A stretch of 64,000 nucleotides of DNA. Origin: Nocardia niigatensis NBRC 100131. Its GTDB lineage: Bacteria > Actinomycetota > Actinomycetes > Mycobacteriales > Mycobacteriaceae. Below, in pieces: positions 9,295 to 18,280 of the stretch (positions within the stretch are counted from its first letter, which is position 1; every line of letters begins with the position of its first letter). The position numbers were made by a program, and so were the translations under genes. Under the pieces are notes generated by a model, which saw only the letters and a program-made list of their open reading frames with translations, was not told the origin of the DNA and did not search any database. The stretch covers positions 1 through 64,000 of the forward strand of contig NZ_BAGC01000109.1 in assembly GCF_000308655.1 (NCBI RefSeq), in the 5' to 3' direction.

Positions 9295-10175
9295 CCGGAC
9301 ACCCGTACCGTCGCGTGAATGCCGCCGTAGACGGCGATGCCGATGATCAGGTCGATGATCATGATCGAGATCAGCGAGGCGCGCACCGCACGGCCCACCG
9401 CGACGCCGACACCCGCCGGTCCCCCGGAGGCGTGATAGCCGTGGTAGCAGTGCACGGACATGACTACCAGGGCGAACGCGACCACCTTCACCAGCGACCA
9501 GATCACGTCACTGGGCACAAGGAAGACGTTGAAGTAGTGCGTGTACGTGCCCTCCGACTGGCCGGACAGCACGATGCTGACGAATTGCGTCGAGGCATAT
9601 CCCATGAACAGCGCGATCGCGTACAGCGGCACGATGGCGATCAGCCCGGCGAGAATGCGAGTGGTGACCAGGTACGGCACCGCGGGCACCGACATCACTT
9701 CGAGTGCGTCGATCTCTTCGCTGACTCGCATCGCACCCAGCTGCGCGGTAAACCCAGCGCCGACCGTGGCGGTGAGTGCGACACCGGACACGACGGGAAT
9801 GGCTTCGCGGGTATTGAAGAAGGCGGAGATGAAGCCGGACAGCGCTTCGATCCCAACCCGGCCGAGCGAGTTGGTGCCCTGCTGACCGACCTCGTAACCA
9901 GCCGCAGCGGTGAGGAATCCGACGATCACGATCGTGCCGCCGATGACCGCCAGCGCTCCGGTGCCCAGACTGACCTCGGCAACCAATCGGATCATCTCGC
10001 GGCGGTAGCGGCCCAGCGTCCGCGGGATCCATCCGATGCCGTGCAAATGGAACGACAGTTGATCGCCGAGTCCGGCGATCCCCTCGACCGGGCCCGATCC
10101 GGCGCTGAAGACTCTGCGCCCCAATCGTTTCCGGCGCAACGCGTCGGTGACGCGATAATCGCTGGTTGTACTCAT
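9291..10175 (-). CDS. yrbEB: YrbE-type ABC permease, second subunit
   Basis: 294 residues, MlaE/YrbE permease family. The N-terminal amphipathic region is followed by about five to six membrane helices. The family signature E-E-I-D-A-L-E-V-M lies about two thirds through the chain, in the coupling region that contacts the ATPase. It pairs with the upstream permease to form the inner-membrane part of the Mce importer. Four-base overlap with mceA. Confidence 0.93.
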   Translation of the reverse strand: MSTTSDYRVTDALRRKRLGRRVFSAGSGPVEGIAGLGDQLSFHLHGIGWIPRTLGRYRREMIRLVAEVSLGTGALAVIGGTIVIVGFLTAAAGYEVGQQGTNSLGRVGIEALSGFISAFFNTREAIPVVSGVALTATVGAGFTAQLGAMRVSEEIDALEVMSVPAVPYLVTTRILAGLIAIVPLYAIALFMGYASTQFVSIVLSGQSEGTYTHYFNVFLVPSDVIWSLVKVVAFALVVMSVHCYHGYHASGGPAGVGVAVGRAVRASLISIMIIDLIIGIAVYGGIHATVRVSG

Positions 10176-10188
10176 CTCGTTGGTCCGT

Positions 10189-10995
10189 TCAGTTCAGCCA
10201 CAGGGTGGTGATGATGGAATTGGCGAGGAACAGCAGCACGAAGCTGAAGACGACGGTCTGATTCACCGCGTCGCCGACGCCCTTCGGGCCACCCTTCGCA
10301 TGCAGCCCCAGGTGGCAGGCGACCAGCGCCGCGAGGAGACCGAACACGCCGGCCTTCAACTCGCTCACCAGCAGATCCGGGATCCCGGTGAGGATCGGAA
10401 TCGCGGTGATGAACTGACCCGGAGTCGCACCCTGCAGAAATACCGCGTACAGATATCCGCCCGTCAGACCGACAGCGGTTACCAGGCCATTGAGGAACAG
10501 CGCCACCATGGTGGAGGCGAGCACGCGCGGCACCACCAAGCGCTGTAGCGGATCGATACCCAGCACCCGCATGGCGTCGATCTCCTCGCGGATGGTGCGG
10601 GAGCCGAGATCGGCGCAGATGGCGGTGGCGCCGCAGCCGGCAACCACCAGAACGGTTGCCACCGGACCGATCTCACGGATGACCGCCATACCCGCGCCCG
10701 CGCCGGACAGGTCGATGGCGCCGACCTCATTGAGCAGCACATTGATCTGGAAGATCACCATGACGCAGAACGGGATAGCGATCAGCAGCGTCGGCACGAT
10801 CGACACGCTCGCGATGAACCAGGACTGCTCGATGAACTCGCGGACCTGGAACGGCCGCCGCGGCACCATCCGCAAGGTATCCAGAGTGGTTCCGAAGAAC
10901 TGACCCACCGCGCGCGGCACGATCGCAGCCTTCTTCGCCATACCGTCCCAGCGCCCCGGTGACGACCTCCCGCCGGACACAGCACTGCCCACCAT
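10189..10995 (-). CDS. yrbEA: YrbE-type ABC permease, first subunit
   Basis: 268 residues, MlaE family, with the coupling motif E-E-I-D-A-M-R-V-L. The ATG at 10995 has a GGGAAGG purine stretch at suitable distance; a GTG at 11016 and an ATG at 10941 are alternatives. First gene of the mce operon. Its promoter should lie in 10996-11278, which holds an operator-like 16-mer at 11038-11053 and a palindrome at 11173-11186. Confidence 0.92.
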   Translation of the reverse strand: MVGSAVSGGRSSPGRWDGMAKKAAIVPRAVGQFFGTTLDTLRMVPRRPFQVREFIEQSWFIASVSIVPTLLIAIPFCVMVIFQINVLLNEVGAIDLSGAGAGMAVIREIGPVATVLVVAGCGATAICADLGSRTIREEIDAMRVLGIDPLQRLVVPRVLASTMVALFLNGLVTAVGLTGGYLYAVFLQGATPGQFITAIPILTGIPDLLVSELKAGVFGLLAALVACHLGLHAKGGPKGVGDAVNQTVVFSFVLLFLANSIITTLWLN

Positions 10996-11037
10996 GAACG
11001 AGCCTTCCCGCTCCACTCCTGGTCGATCGAACAGAAG

Positions 11038-11053
11038 TATTATCTACGTTTGA
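11038..11053 (+). promoter_or_regulatory. Candidate operator (AT-rich 16-mer) before the mce operon
   Basis: TATTATCTACGTTTGA matches TTTAATCTATGTTAAA at 11 of 16 positions and closely resembles the site at 42581-42596. It is 43 bp upstream of the chosen yrbEA start. Confidence 0.4.
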
Positions 11054-11172
11054 TTAGATTCCCCATCCAGAGCGCTCCCACGGCCCCGAAGCGCAGGAGG
11101 TGCGCGAGCCGATACCGCGCGATCCGAACGGGTGAACTCCGGATGTGCCCCGGATCACATCGGAAGAGTAAC

Positions 11173-11186
11173 ATAAGTCGGCTTAT
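11173..11186. promoter_or_regulatory. Near-perfect palindrome ATAAGTCGGCTTAT, candidate TetR operator
   Basis: ATAAGTCGGCTTAT differs by one base from the core of the perfect 18-bp palindrome at 28820-28837 upstream of a TetR gene. It sits midway between the mce operon and the divergent metallo-hydrolase, so a regulator bound here could act on both. Confidence 0.5.
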
Positions 11187-11223
11187 CCGCAAGTGTTGCA
11201 CGCCACTGGATTGCCTGAGGATT

Positions 11224-11239
11224 TTTAATTTAGGATAGA
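11224..11239 (+). promoter_or_regulatory. Candidate operator (AT-rich 16-mer) before the metallo-hydrolase
   Basis: TTTAATTTAGGATAGA matches the 16-mer consensus at 12 of 16 positions. It is 40 bp upstream of the chosen start at 11279. Confidence 0.4.
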
Positions 11240-11278
11240 TAAGTAATGAACCCGTCGAGTGAAAAGGGAGTGGTGCAG

Positions 11279-12313
11279 ATGCCGCTGGTTACCGATCAAC
11301 CCGAGGACTGGACCGAACCCGGTGCACACCCCATCGCGGACGGCATCCACCGCATTCCCCTCCCCCTCCCTCTCGATGGGCTGGGCACCGTCAACGCCTA
11401 CGTACTGGAGTCCCCGGACGGGCTGGTGGTGATCGACCCGGGCTGGTATGGGCCGCGGACCGAAGCCGCCATGGCCGAAGCGCTGCGCCGGCTGGGCTAC
11501 ACGCTCGGCGACATCACCACTTGCCTTGCCACCCACCATCACTGGGATCACTACTCCCAGGCCTACGCCTGGCGCAGCACACTCGGCTGTGAGCTGATGG
11601 TGGGCAGCGGGGAACGCCACAGCATCCTGGGCTTCCGGATTGATGCCGGGCGGTTCCCCAATCACGCGCCGTTGCTGGCGCGCTGTGGCGCACCGCGGCT
11701 GGCAAAGGAACTCGCTCATACGCCGGCGCCCGAAAACGAAATGGGCATCTCGTTCGGACCGCCGGACCGCTGGCTCGACCACGGCGATCGGATCCAGCTA
11801 CGCAGCGGTGAGCTCGAAGTGATTTCGACGCCCGGGCACACCCGTGGCCACGTCGTGTTCCACCACGCCGACAGCCAGTTGCTGTTCTCCGGCGATCACA
11901 TCCTGCCGCACATCACGCCATCGATCGGTTTCGAGTGGGCACCGGAGGCCCATCCGCTCCGCTCATACATCTCGTCCCTCGAACTGGTACACCGGTTGTC
12001 GGATTCGGCCGTCTTGCCGTCGCACGGTCCTGTGACCCCGAGCAGTCACAGCCGAATCGACGAACTGCTGCGTCACCATCAACGACGGTTGGACGAAATC
12101 TGCGACGAGGTAGCCGCCGGAGCGTCGACCGCCTACGAGGTAGCCTGCGCCTTGCGATGGACTCGCCGGGATCGGCGGCTCGACGAGTTGCCGATCGACC
12201 ATCAACTGTCCGCGGTGACCGAAATCCACGCGCACCTCGACGTTCTCGAGATGCTCGGCAGAGTCAGCTACACCGACCAGAGCAACGTGCGCACCTACGC
12301 CCTCAGCGCGTAA
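11279..12313 (+). CDS. Metallo-beta-lactamase-fold hydrolase
   Basis: 344 residues. The metal-binding motif is HHHWDH (residues 86-91), with later histidine sites in P-G-H-T-R-G-H and F-S-G-D-H, as expected for a di-zinc MBL hydrolase. A C-terminal helical region of about 80 residues resembles the winged-helix tail found in some family members. Substrate unknown; thioester or lactone hydrolysis would fit the catabolic setting. The start at 11279 is preferred for its GGGAG ribosome site; an ATG at 11246 is in frame but has a poor one. Divergent from the mce operon. Confidence 0.88.
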   Translation: MPLVTDQPEDWTEPGAHPIADGIHRIPLPLPLDGLGTVNAYVLESPDGLVVIDPGWYGPRTEAAMAEALRRLGYTLGDITTCLATHHHWDHYSQAYAWRSTLGCELMVGSGERHSILGFRIDAGRFPNHAPLLARCGAPRLAKELAHTPAPENEMGISFGPPDRWLDHGDRIQLRSGELEVISTPGHTRGHVVFHHADSQLLFSGDHILPHITPSIGFEWAPEAHPLRSYISSLELVHRLSDSAVLPSHGPVTPSSHSRIDELLRHHQRRLDEICDEVAAGASTAYEVACALRWTRRDRRLDELPIDHQLSAVTEIHAHLDVLEMLGRVSYTDQSNVRTYALSA

Positions 12314-12339
12314 TCCACTGCGCCGCAGACCCGATCGCA

Positions 12340-12368
12340 TTCGGCGGACACCCGAGGTGTCCGCCGAA
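12340..12368. terminator. Hairpin terminator between convergent genes
   Basis: A perfect 13-bp stem with a 3-base loop (TTCGGCGGACACC-CGA-partner) lies in the 62-bp gap between the hydrolase and the nitronate-monooxygenase-like gene, which converge. Probably bidirectional. Confidence 0.75.
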
Positions 12369-12375
12369 GCATGCG

Positions 12376-13353
12376 TCAAGCGTTCACCCATGCCGATGCG
12401 GTGATGGCGTCCACCGCCTGTTCGTATTCGGTCCGCATTCGTTCCACGATCGCCGCCGTGCTCTCGACCTTGTCGATCACGCCGATTCCCTGTCCCGAGC
12501 CCCAGATCTGGCTCCATGCCTTCGGTTTCGACTCGTCTGCACCGGAGCCGAACGCGGGGCCGGCGGCCGTGGGCAGACTGTCGGGGTCGAGGCCGGCTTC
12601 GGCGATGCTGCTTCGAAGGAAGTTGCCGTGCACGCCGGTGAAGTAGTTCGAGTACACGATGTCGGATGCCGTGCTCTCTACGACGCACTGCTTGTACTCC
12701 GGGGCGGCGTTCGCTTCCTGAGCCGATATGAACGCCGATCCGACATAGGCCAGATCAGCACCTGCTGCCTGCGCTGCCAGTATCGATCGTCCGTGCGCGA
12801 TGGCGCCGGACAGCAGTAGCGGACCATCGAACCACTGCCGGATTTCCTGCACGAGAGCAAAAGGGGACAGCGCGCCCGCATGGCCGCCGGCGCCTGCAGC
12901 GACGGCGACGAGGCCGTCGGCGCCCTTCTCGATCGCTTTGTGCGCGAAGAGATCATTGATCACATCGTGCAACACGATTCCGCCGTAGGAGTGCACGGCC
13001 TCGTTGACATCCTCGCGGGCGCCGAGTGACGTGATCACCAAAGGCACCCGGTGTCGCACACACTGTTCCAGGTCATCCTCGATCCGGGCATTCCTCTTGT
13101 GCACGATCAGGTTCACCGCGAACGGCGCCGACTTGCGCGTGCTATCAGCTGTCGCATCGTGATCGGCCAGTCGCTCGGAAATCTCGGCCAGCCAGTCGTC
13201 CAGCATGCTCACCGGTCGCGCGTTGAGCGCCGGAAAGGATCCGATGACACCCGAGATACACTGCGCTACAACAAGTTCCGGTCCAGAAACGATGAACATC
13301 GGGGCGGCGACGACAGGTAGCGCCAGTCGCGAGCATAGGACATCGGGAAGCAT
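12376..13353 (-). CDS. Nitronate monooxygenase-like FMN enzyme (2-nitropropane dioxygenase family)
   Basis: 325 residues in an FMN-binding TIM barrel. Visible family features are A-P-M-F near the N-terminus, K-G-A-D-G-L-V-A-V-A-A-G-A-G-G-H-A-G in the middle (phosphate binding, with the histidine often used in catalysis), and G-A-D-L-A-Y-V-G-S-A-F further on. Enzymes of this family oxidise alkyl nitronates, and some act as enoyl reductases. The exact substrate cannot be told. An operator-like site (13410-13425) is 57 bp upstream of the start. Confidence 0.85.
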   Translation of the reverse strand: MLPDVLCSRLALPVVAAPMFIVSGPELVVAQCISGVIGSFPALNARPVSMLDDWLAEISERLADHDATADSTRKSAPFAVNLIVHKRNARIEDDLEQCVRHRVPLVITSLGAREDVNEAVHSYGGIVLHDVINDLFAHKAIEKGADGLVAVAAGAGGHAGALSPFALVQEIRQWFDGPLLLSGAIAHGRSILAAQAAGADLAYVGSAFISAQEANAAPEYKQCVVESTASDIVYSNYFTGVHGNFLRSSIAEAGLDPDSLPTAAGPAFGSGADESKPKAWSQIWGSGQGIGVIDKVESTAAIVERMRTEYEQAVDAITASAWVNA

Positions 13354-13409
13354 TGGCTACCACCGTTCATAGTTCGCCCGACCGATAATCCGGTCGGCAG
13401 AGGATATTT

Positions 13410-13425
13410 TTTAACCTATGTTAAA
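13410..13425 (+). promoter_or_regulatory. Candidate operator TTTAACCTATGTTAAA
   Basis: 15 of 16 matches to the consensus, with exact inverted arms TTTAAC/GTTAAA. It lies between the nitronate-monooxygenase-like gene (57 bp from its start) and the divergent conservon (93 bp from its start). Confidence 0.55.
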
Positions 13426-13517
13426 TTCAAGATTGAGCATGGTCAAACGCCAGCAGCACAACACTTCCGCTTGTTACTCATAAGTAGTTTAATTCATCAT
13501 CAAAAAAATAACGCCCG

Positions 13518-15908
13518 ATGCGCTACCTTGGGCCAGTGTTCAAGGCCAAGATCGGCATTCGAGGCCGGATCCTCTCCATTGCACTCGCACCAAGCCTCGC
13601 CCTGCTCGTCACCGGGGCGATCATCGCGGGACTCCTGCTCATCCGCGGCACCGACAATCGGGACTGGGCCACGCGCGTCGACCGCGACAGCGCACCCGGC
13701 ATCGAATTCACGATCCAAATACAAGAAGAACGCCGCCTGACCCTGCTGATGATCTCGGGAGACGAGGCACGTCGACCCGGTCTCGCCAAACAGCGCGCGC
13801 GGGTCGACGCCGCGGTGGCGACCATCATCGCTGCCGGGGCGGCGTTCACCGACGTCGATCCAGGCCTGCTGAAAGACGATGTCGCGAAAGGACGTGCGTT
13901 GGCCGCGCAACTTCCGACCATCCGGCAACGCGCCGATGCCGGCACCCTTCCCGCCGCGGAGGCCTACACATATTTCAGCAGCATCATCAGTACCTACATC
14001 GGAAGTACCGAGCTCATCTCCCGCGCCGCCCCCACCCCCGACACCAGTACCGAGTTGGCCGTAGCGGCGCGGCTGCTCCGAGTGGCCGAGACCATGTCAC
14101 GAGGCAATGCACTCGCTACCGCGGCACTGATACGCGGCGACCTGACGCCGGAATACCAACGGCAATTCGCGCACGACGTCGGCTTCTACCGCAGCGAGCT
14201 CGCCGCACTCAGCGGGCATCTCCCCCAGGCCGAACGTTCCGCCCTGGACGCCCTCACCACTGGAACATCCTGGCAGCGGCTGAGTGCGATGGAGGACGGG
14301 ATCGCCGATCGCCCCGATCTCGCTGCTGCTGGCGGTTCCGGCTCGACCGCGGAATCCAAACTTCCACTCAAGGTTTCCGACTGGGAGGATGCCGCAACAC
14401 AGGTCAGCGTCGCGCTGCTCGACCTGTGGCGGACCCACTATCGGTACGCCCTGCACTGGGCGCAGGAGGACGGCGCGCGAGCGCTGCGCCAGGCGCTTGT
14501 CAACGGAACTACGATCCTGGTGATCGCGATCGGCGCTTTCCTGCTCGCCGCACGCCTTGCCACGCGACTGATTCGGCGCCTGCGCCGCCTGCGGCAAGAG
14601 ACGCTCACGCTGGCCGACGACCATCTGCCACAGATCACCACCCGGCTCCGTGACGGGCTGCCGGTCGCCACCGACGAGGCTGCCCGATTGGACTTCGGCG
14701 AGGACGAGATCGGGCAGGTCGCGGATGCCTTCAACCGCGCCCAGGCAGCGGCGATCGCGGCGGCCGTCGCCGAAGCCAAGACCCGGGCAGGCTTCAACGC
14801 GGTGTTCCTCAACATCGCCTATCGGAGTCAGATCATCATCCACCGGCTGCTGGCCGCACTCGACAAAGCCGAACGCCACCAAGAGGATCCGGCGCAGCTG
14901 GACCTGCTGTTCCGGCTCGATCACCTGGCGACCCGGGCGCGCCGCAATGCCGAAAACCTGATCATCCTCGGCGGTGGTCAGCCCGGACGCCAGTGGCGCA
15001 CCTCGGTACCACTGATCGATCTCATCCGCAGCGCGGTCGCAGAAACCGAGCACTACCAGCGAGTCAGCGTCACCCGCGTTCCGGATGTCTCGATCGCGGG
15101 CAGTGCCGTCGCCGACCTCATCCATCTGCTGGCCGAACTGGTGGACAACGCCACGGCGTTCTCACCGCCGGAATGCCGGGTCGAGATCGCAGCGCAGGTC
15201 GTGGGGAAGGGCATCGCCATCGACATCAGCGACCAAGGGCTCGGTATGCCCGAGGACGAACGCGAACTGGCGAACGAAACCCTCCGCAACCCACCGGATT
15301 TCAGTCTGTCGAGCCTGACCGGCGACTCCAGGCTGGGCCTATTCGTCGTCGCGCGGCTGGCGCTGCGCCACCAGGCAACCGTGCGACTGACCGAATCGTC
15401 CTTCGGCGGCATCCGTGCCATCGTCTTGCTCCCGACCGCATTGTTCAGCGATGAACGGCAGGCCCCCGCGGTCACCCCGTCTTCGGAACCACGGGCCATC
15501 GCACCGCAGCCTACGACTACAGAGCGGACACTCGGTTCCTGGCCGAGTCCGAGTCATCACCCCACTTCCACTGCCACACTGTGGAACTCGACCCCCGCCC
15601 CGCTGCCGCCCGCTTCGGCGCCGGAAGCCCCTGACCCGGGCGTCACCGGTCCCGCACTCCACGACCGGCCACAGCTACCCCGTCGCCGGCGGCAGGCGAA
15701 CCTGGCGCCCGAACTGGCGAACGGCCCACTCGAGGACTCCTCCACGCATCCCGACCCGGGCGGCCGGCACCGGGGTCCGGAGCGAACCGCCGACCAGGCA
15801 CGAGACCTGATGTCCGCGATCGAGGCGGGGACCCGTCAAGGGCGCCAGCCGATTCCGGAATCCGACCCCTACCGATCCGCCCCCTACGACCATGAAGGCC
15901 CACGATGA
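13518..15908 (+). CDS. cvnA: Conservon sensor kinase-like protein (NIT/HAMP/HATPase)
   Basis: 796 residues. First membrane helix about 15-40, a helical extracellular sensor region resembling the nitrate/nitrite-sensing type (about 45-320), a second helix about 325-347, a HAMP linker, and a histidine-kinase-type ATPase domain with N box (E-L-V-D-N-A) near 540 and D-Q-G-L-G-M (G1 box). A disordered Pro-rich tail follows from about 650. In conservons this protein relays a signal to the small GTPase through the roadblock and DUF742 partners. The start is uncertain: no clear ribosome site at 13518, and a GTG at 13536 is possible. Stop overlaps the next gene. Confidence 0.88.
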   Translation: MRYLGPVFKAKIGIRGRILSIALAPSLALLVTGAIIAGLLLIRGTDNRDWATRVDRDSAPGIEFTIQIQEERRLTLLMISGDEARRPGLAKQRARVDAAVATIIAAGAAFTDVDPGLLKDDVAKGRALAAQLPTIRQRADAGTLPAAEAYTYFSSIISTYIGSTELISRAAPTPDTSTELAVAARLLRVAETMSRGNALATAALIRGDLTPEYQRQFAHDVGFYRSELAALSGHLPQAERSALDALTTGTSWQRLSAMEDGIADRPDLAAAGGSGSTAESKLPLKVSDWEDAATQVSVALLDLWRTHYRYALHWAQEDGARALRQALVNGTTILVIAIGAFLLAARLATRLIRRLRRLRQETLTLADDHLPQITTRLRDGLPVATDEAARLDFGEDEIGQVADAFNRAQAAAIAAAVAEAKTRAGFNAVFLNIAYRSQIIIHRLLAALDKAERHQEDPAQLDLLFRLDHLATRARRNAENLIILGGGQPGRQWRTSVPLIDLIRSAVAETEHYQRVSVTRVPDVSIAGSAVADLIHLLAELVDNATAFSPPECRVEIAAQVVGKGIAIDISDQGLGMPEDERELANETLRNPPDFSLSSLTGDSRLGLFVVARLALRHQATVRLTESSFGGIRAIVLLPTALFSDERQAPAVTPSSEPRAIAPQPTTTERTLGSWPSPSHHPTSTATLWNSTPAPLPPASAPEAPDPGVTGPALHDRPQLPRRRRQANLAPELANGPLEDSSTHPDPGGRHRGPERTADQARDLMSAIEAGTRQGRQPIPESDPYRSAPYDHEGPR

Positions 15909-16330
15909 ACACTTCCCAGGTCCGCAACCTCGACTGGCTGCTGGACGACCTCGCCGAACGGCTGGTCGGCGTGCGCCACGCCGTCGTTCTCTCCACCGAC
16001 GGCCTGCTGCTCGGCCGTTCGACCTCCATGGCAGTCGAGGAGGCCGAACACTTCGCGGCCATGTCCTCGGCACTGCACAGCCTCGCCCGGAGCGCGGGCC
16101 ACCGGTTCGATGGCGGCGGCGCCCGTCAGGCCGTCATCGAACTCGACCGCGCGGTCCTGTTCGTCACCGCGGCCGGGCCGAACGCCTGCCTGGCTCTGCT
16201 CACGGAGGACGCCGCCAATCTCGGCATGGTCGCCTATGAGATGAACCAGACCGTCCAACGGGTCGGTACATTCCTCACCGCCGCGCCGCGTCGCCCCGGA
16301 CTGGATTGGCACACCGAGCAGTTACGCTGA
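15905..16330 (+). CDS. cvnB: Roadblock/LC7 domain protein of the conservon
   Basis: 141 residues forming a single roadblock/LC7 alpha-beta fold (L-D-W-L-L-D-D-L near residue 8, V-V-L-S-T-D-G-L-L near 30). Such proteins act as regulators of the conservon GTPase. Four-base overlap with cvnA and one-base overlap with the following DUF742 gene, so translation is coupled. Confidence 0.92.
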   Translation: MNTSQVRNLDWLLDDLAERLVGVRHAVVLSTDGLLLGRSTSMAVEEAEHFAAMSSALHSLARSAGHRFDGGGARQAVIELDRAVLFVTAAGPNACLALLTEDAANLGMVAYEMNQTVQRVGTFLTAAPRRPGLDWHTEQLR

Positions 16331-16704
16331 TGTCCTGGGGCGCACCGCGATTCGATCAGGATGCGGGTCCGCTCGTGCGGCTGTACGCCGTGACGAGCGG
16401 GCGCACCCGGGACACGCGCCCGGAGCTGGACATGATCACACTGGTCTTCGCGGTGCACGAGGTTCACCGGGTCGGCCGGATCGAGCGCGAATACCTCGAC
16501 ATCGTCCGGCTCTGCCGGACCCCGCAGTCCGTCGCGGAGGTCGCCGCGCTCCTGGGCCTGCCACTGACGCTGGCCAAGATCCTCATCGGTGACCTCATCG
16601 CGGACGGACACCTGATCACCCGGTCTGCCGCGGCCCTCCCGCCGACCGATCTCTCCGAGTTGGACCTGCTACGAACGGTTTTGGATGGTATCCGCAAGCT
16701 TTAG
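16330..16704 (+). CDS. cvnC: DUF742 protein of the conservon
   Basis: 124 residues. The start ATG overlaps the TGA of cvnB. Typical DUF742 features: R-L-Y-A-V-T-S-G-R-T near residue 17 and a winged-helix-like C-terminal half with P-Q-S-V-A-E-V-A-A-L-L-G-L-P. Third member of the conservon; biochemical role not well defined in the family. Overlaps cvnD by 20 bp. Confidence 0.92.
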   Translation: MSWGAPRFDQDAGPLVRLYAVTSGRTRDTRPELDMITLVFAVHEVHRVGRIEREYLDIVRLCRTPQSVAEVAALLGLPLTLAKILIGDLIADGHLITRSAAALPPTDLSELDLLRTVLDGIRKL

Positions 16705-17275
16705 CCCCGACGACTCCCCTATCCTCGCGGCCTCGGTGAAAGTCCTCATCGCGGGCGGCTTCGGCGTCGGCAAGACCACCATGGTGGCGGCCGTGAGCGA
16801 GGTGACACCGCTGCGGACCGAGGAACTGCTGACCGAACTCAGCCGCGACGTCGACGACCTGTCCGGCGTCGAATCCAAGCAGACAACAACGGTAGCAATG
16901 GATTTCGGGCGAATCACCATCTCCCAGGATCTCGTGCTCTATGTGTTCGGCACCCCGGGCCAAGACCGCTTCTGGTTCATGTGGGACGAACTCGCCGCCG
17001 GCGCACTGGGGGCGGTGGTGCTGGCCGATACGCGGCGGCTCGAAACCTCTTTTCCCGCGGTCGACTTCTTCGAACGCCGCCGAATGCCGTTCATCATCGG
17101 TGTCAACTGCTTCGACGGCGCCCCGCAATACACCATCGCGGAAGTGCGCCAAGCGCTCGATCTCGACGATGACGTGCCGGTCCAACTCTGCGACGTGCGC
17201 ACTCGGGATTCGGCCAAGGATGTTCTGGTCCGGCTGCTCGAGCACCTGATCTCGCGGAACCCGCGGCGCCAGTGA
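16685..17275 (+). CDS. cvnD: Conservon small GTPase
   Basis: 196 residues, MglA/Ras-like GTPase. G1 loop GGFGVGKT (residues 24-31), G3 region F-G-T-P-G-Q-D-R, and a base-recognition segment V-N-C-F-D in place of the usual N/T-K-x-D. The Gly-Gln after the P-loop partner is present, so GTP hydrolysis looks possible. The preceding three genes supply its likely regulators. A GC-rich hairpin over the stop codon marks the end of the operon. Confidence 0.92.
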   Translation: MVSASFSPDDSPILAASVKVLIAGGFGVGKTTMVAAVSEVTPLRTEELLTELSRDVDDLSGVESKQTTTVAMDFGRITISQDLVLYVFGTPGQDRFWFMWDELAAGALGAVVLADTRRLETSFPAVDFFERRRMPFIIGVNCFDGAPQYTIAEVRQALDLDDDVPVQLCDVRTRDSAKDVLVRLLEHLISRNPRRQ

Positions 17276-17285
17276 GCGCCGCGGG
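17260..17285. terminator. Hairpin at the conservon end
   Basis: CCCGCGGCGC and its exact complement are separated by 6 bases, overlapping the cvnD stop. The downstream gene is convergent and ends at 17295. Confidence 0.6.
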
Positions 17286-17294
17286 CACGACCAC

Positions 17295-18134
17295 CTACGC
17301 CGAATCGGCGGTGCGGCCGTTCATCGAGTCAACGGACTCCCGGATCTCCCCCGCGATCAAGGTCGGGGCCTCGAGCATCGGCACGTGCCCGACCTCAGGC
17401 AGCGTCTTCGACCCGATCGCAGGGATTTTCGCCACGATTCGGCGACCGAACCGCGCCGCTGGGATCACCCGGTCGCGCCCGCAGAACAATACTGTCGCCG
17501 GAACGTCGATGCGCCGCATGGCTTCCACAGCGGTGGCCTCGGGGTCATTGGCCACGGTGTCGAAGCAGCGGCAATGCGCCGGGGCCTCGATCGTGAGAGC
17601 GGCCAGCTTCGGAGAAACCAGGCCCGGCCGGTGAGCGAACGAACGCAGGAGCGCGCGACGCGCCATATCCGGCACCGCGGGATGGGCCGCGTACCGCATG
17701 GCTGGTGCCACCCGGGAAAAACTGCGAAACTTCCGCCGAACCTCGTCGGCGGCAGCACTATCGGAATGCCAGAGTCCAGCCGGCGCCACCGCGGTCACCG
17801 ATCGCGCCCGGCCGCGCACCGCGAGTTCCATCGCCAGCCAGCCCCCGAGCGAGTTCCCGGCGATGTGCGCGTCGGCCCATCCGGCGGCGTCCATCTGACG
17901 CTCGAGGTAGTCGGTGAATCCGGCTATCGTCAACGCCCGATCGGGCTCCGGACCTCCCCAGTGGCCGGGCAGGGTCGGCGCGAGTACATCGAAGTCGGCA
18001 CTCAGATCGTCGATGACGTCACCCCATGATTGCCAGTTGAGAGTGAACCCGTGAATCAGAAGCATGGGGTCACCCGAGCCTCCCCGGTATGCTGCGGGAG
18101 GGACCGCAGCCGAACGCTTCGTTGCGTCGCCCAT
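17295..18134 (-). CDS. Alpha/beta-fold hydrolase
   Basis: 279 residues. Oxyanion-hole region H-G-F near residue 29, nucleophile elbow G-N-S-L-G-G near 94, acid in G-R-D-R-V-I-P and catalytic His in V-G-H-V-P. Candidate activities include ester, thioester or C-C bond hydrolysis as in meta-cleavage product hydrolases. The sequence alone does not decide. Divergent from the first TetR gene across a 146-bp AT-rich gap (18135-18280). Confidence 0.85.
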   Translation of the reverse strand: MGDATKRSAAVPPAAYRGGSGDPMLLIHGFTLNWQSWGDVIDDLSADFDVLAPTLPGHWGGPEPDRALTIAGFTDYLERQMDAAGWADAHIAGNSLGGWLAMELAVRGRARSVTAVAPAGLWHSDSAAADEVRRKFRSFSRVAPAMRYAAHPAVPDMARRALLRSFAHRPGLVSPKLAALTIEAPAHCRCFDTVANDPEATAVEAMRRIDVPATVLFCGRDRVIPAARFGRRIVAKIPAIGSKTLPEVGHVPMLEAPTLIAGEIRESVDSMNGRTADSA

Positions 18135-18280
18135 AGTGCATCCTGTGGATCGGAGGCCCGGTCTCGATTCAGACAGGCCGACGCAATATCATATAACAAA
18201 GATTCGAAAATATTCGTTAAATCGAGCAAACCGGCCAGGTCATCAGAAAGCTCACCAGCGGGCTGGCTTATAGTTGAACC

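Noticed and set aside
18181..18280. AT-rich stretch between the hydrolase and first TetR gene as another 16-mer copy
   Set aside because: Best alignment gives only about 9 of 16 matches, so it was not listed as an operator.
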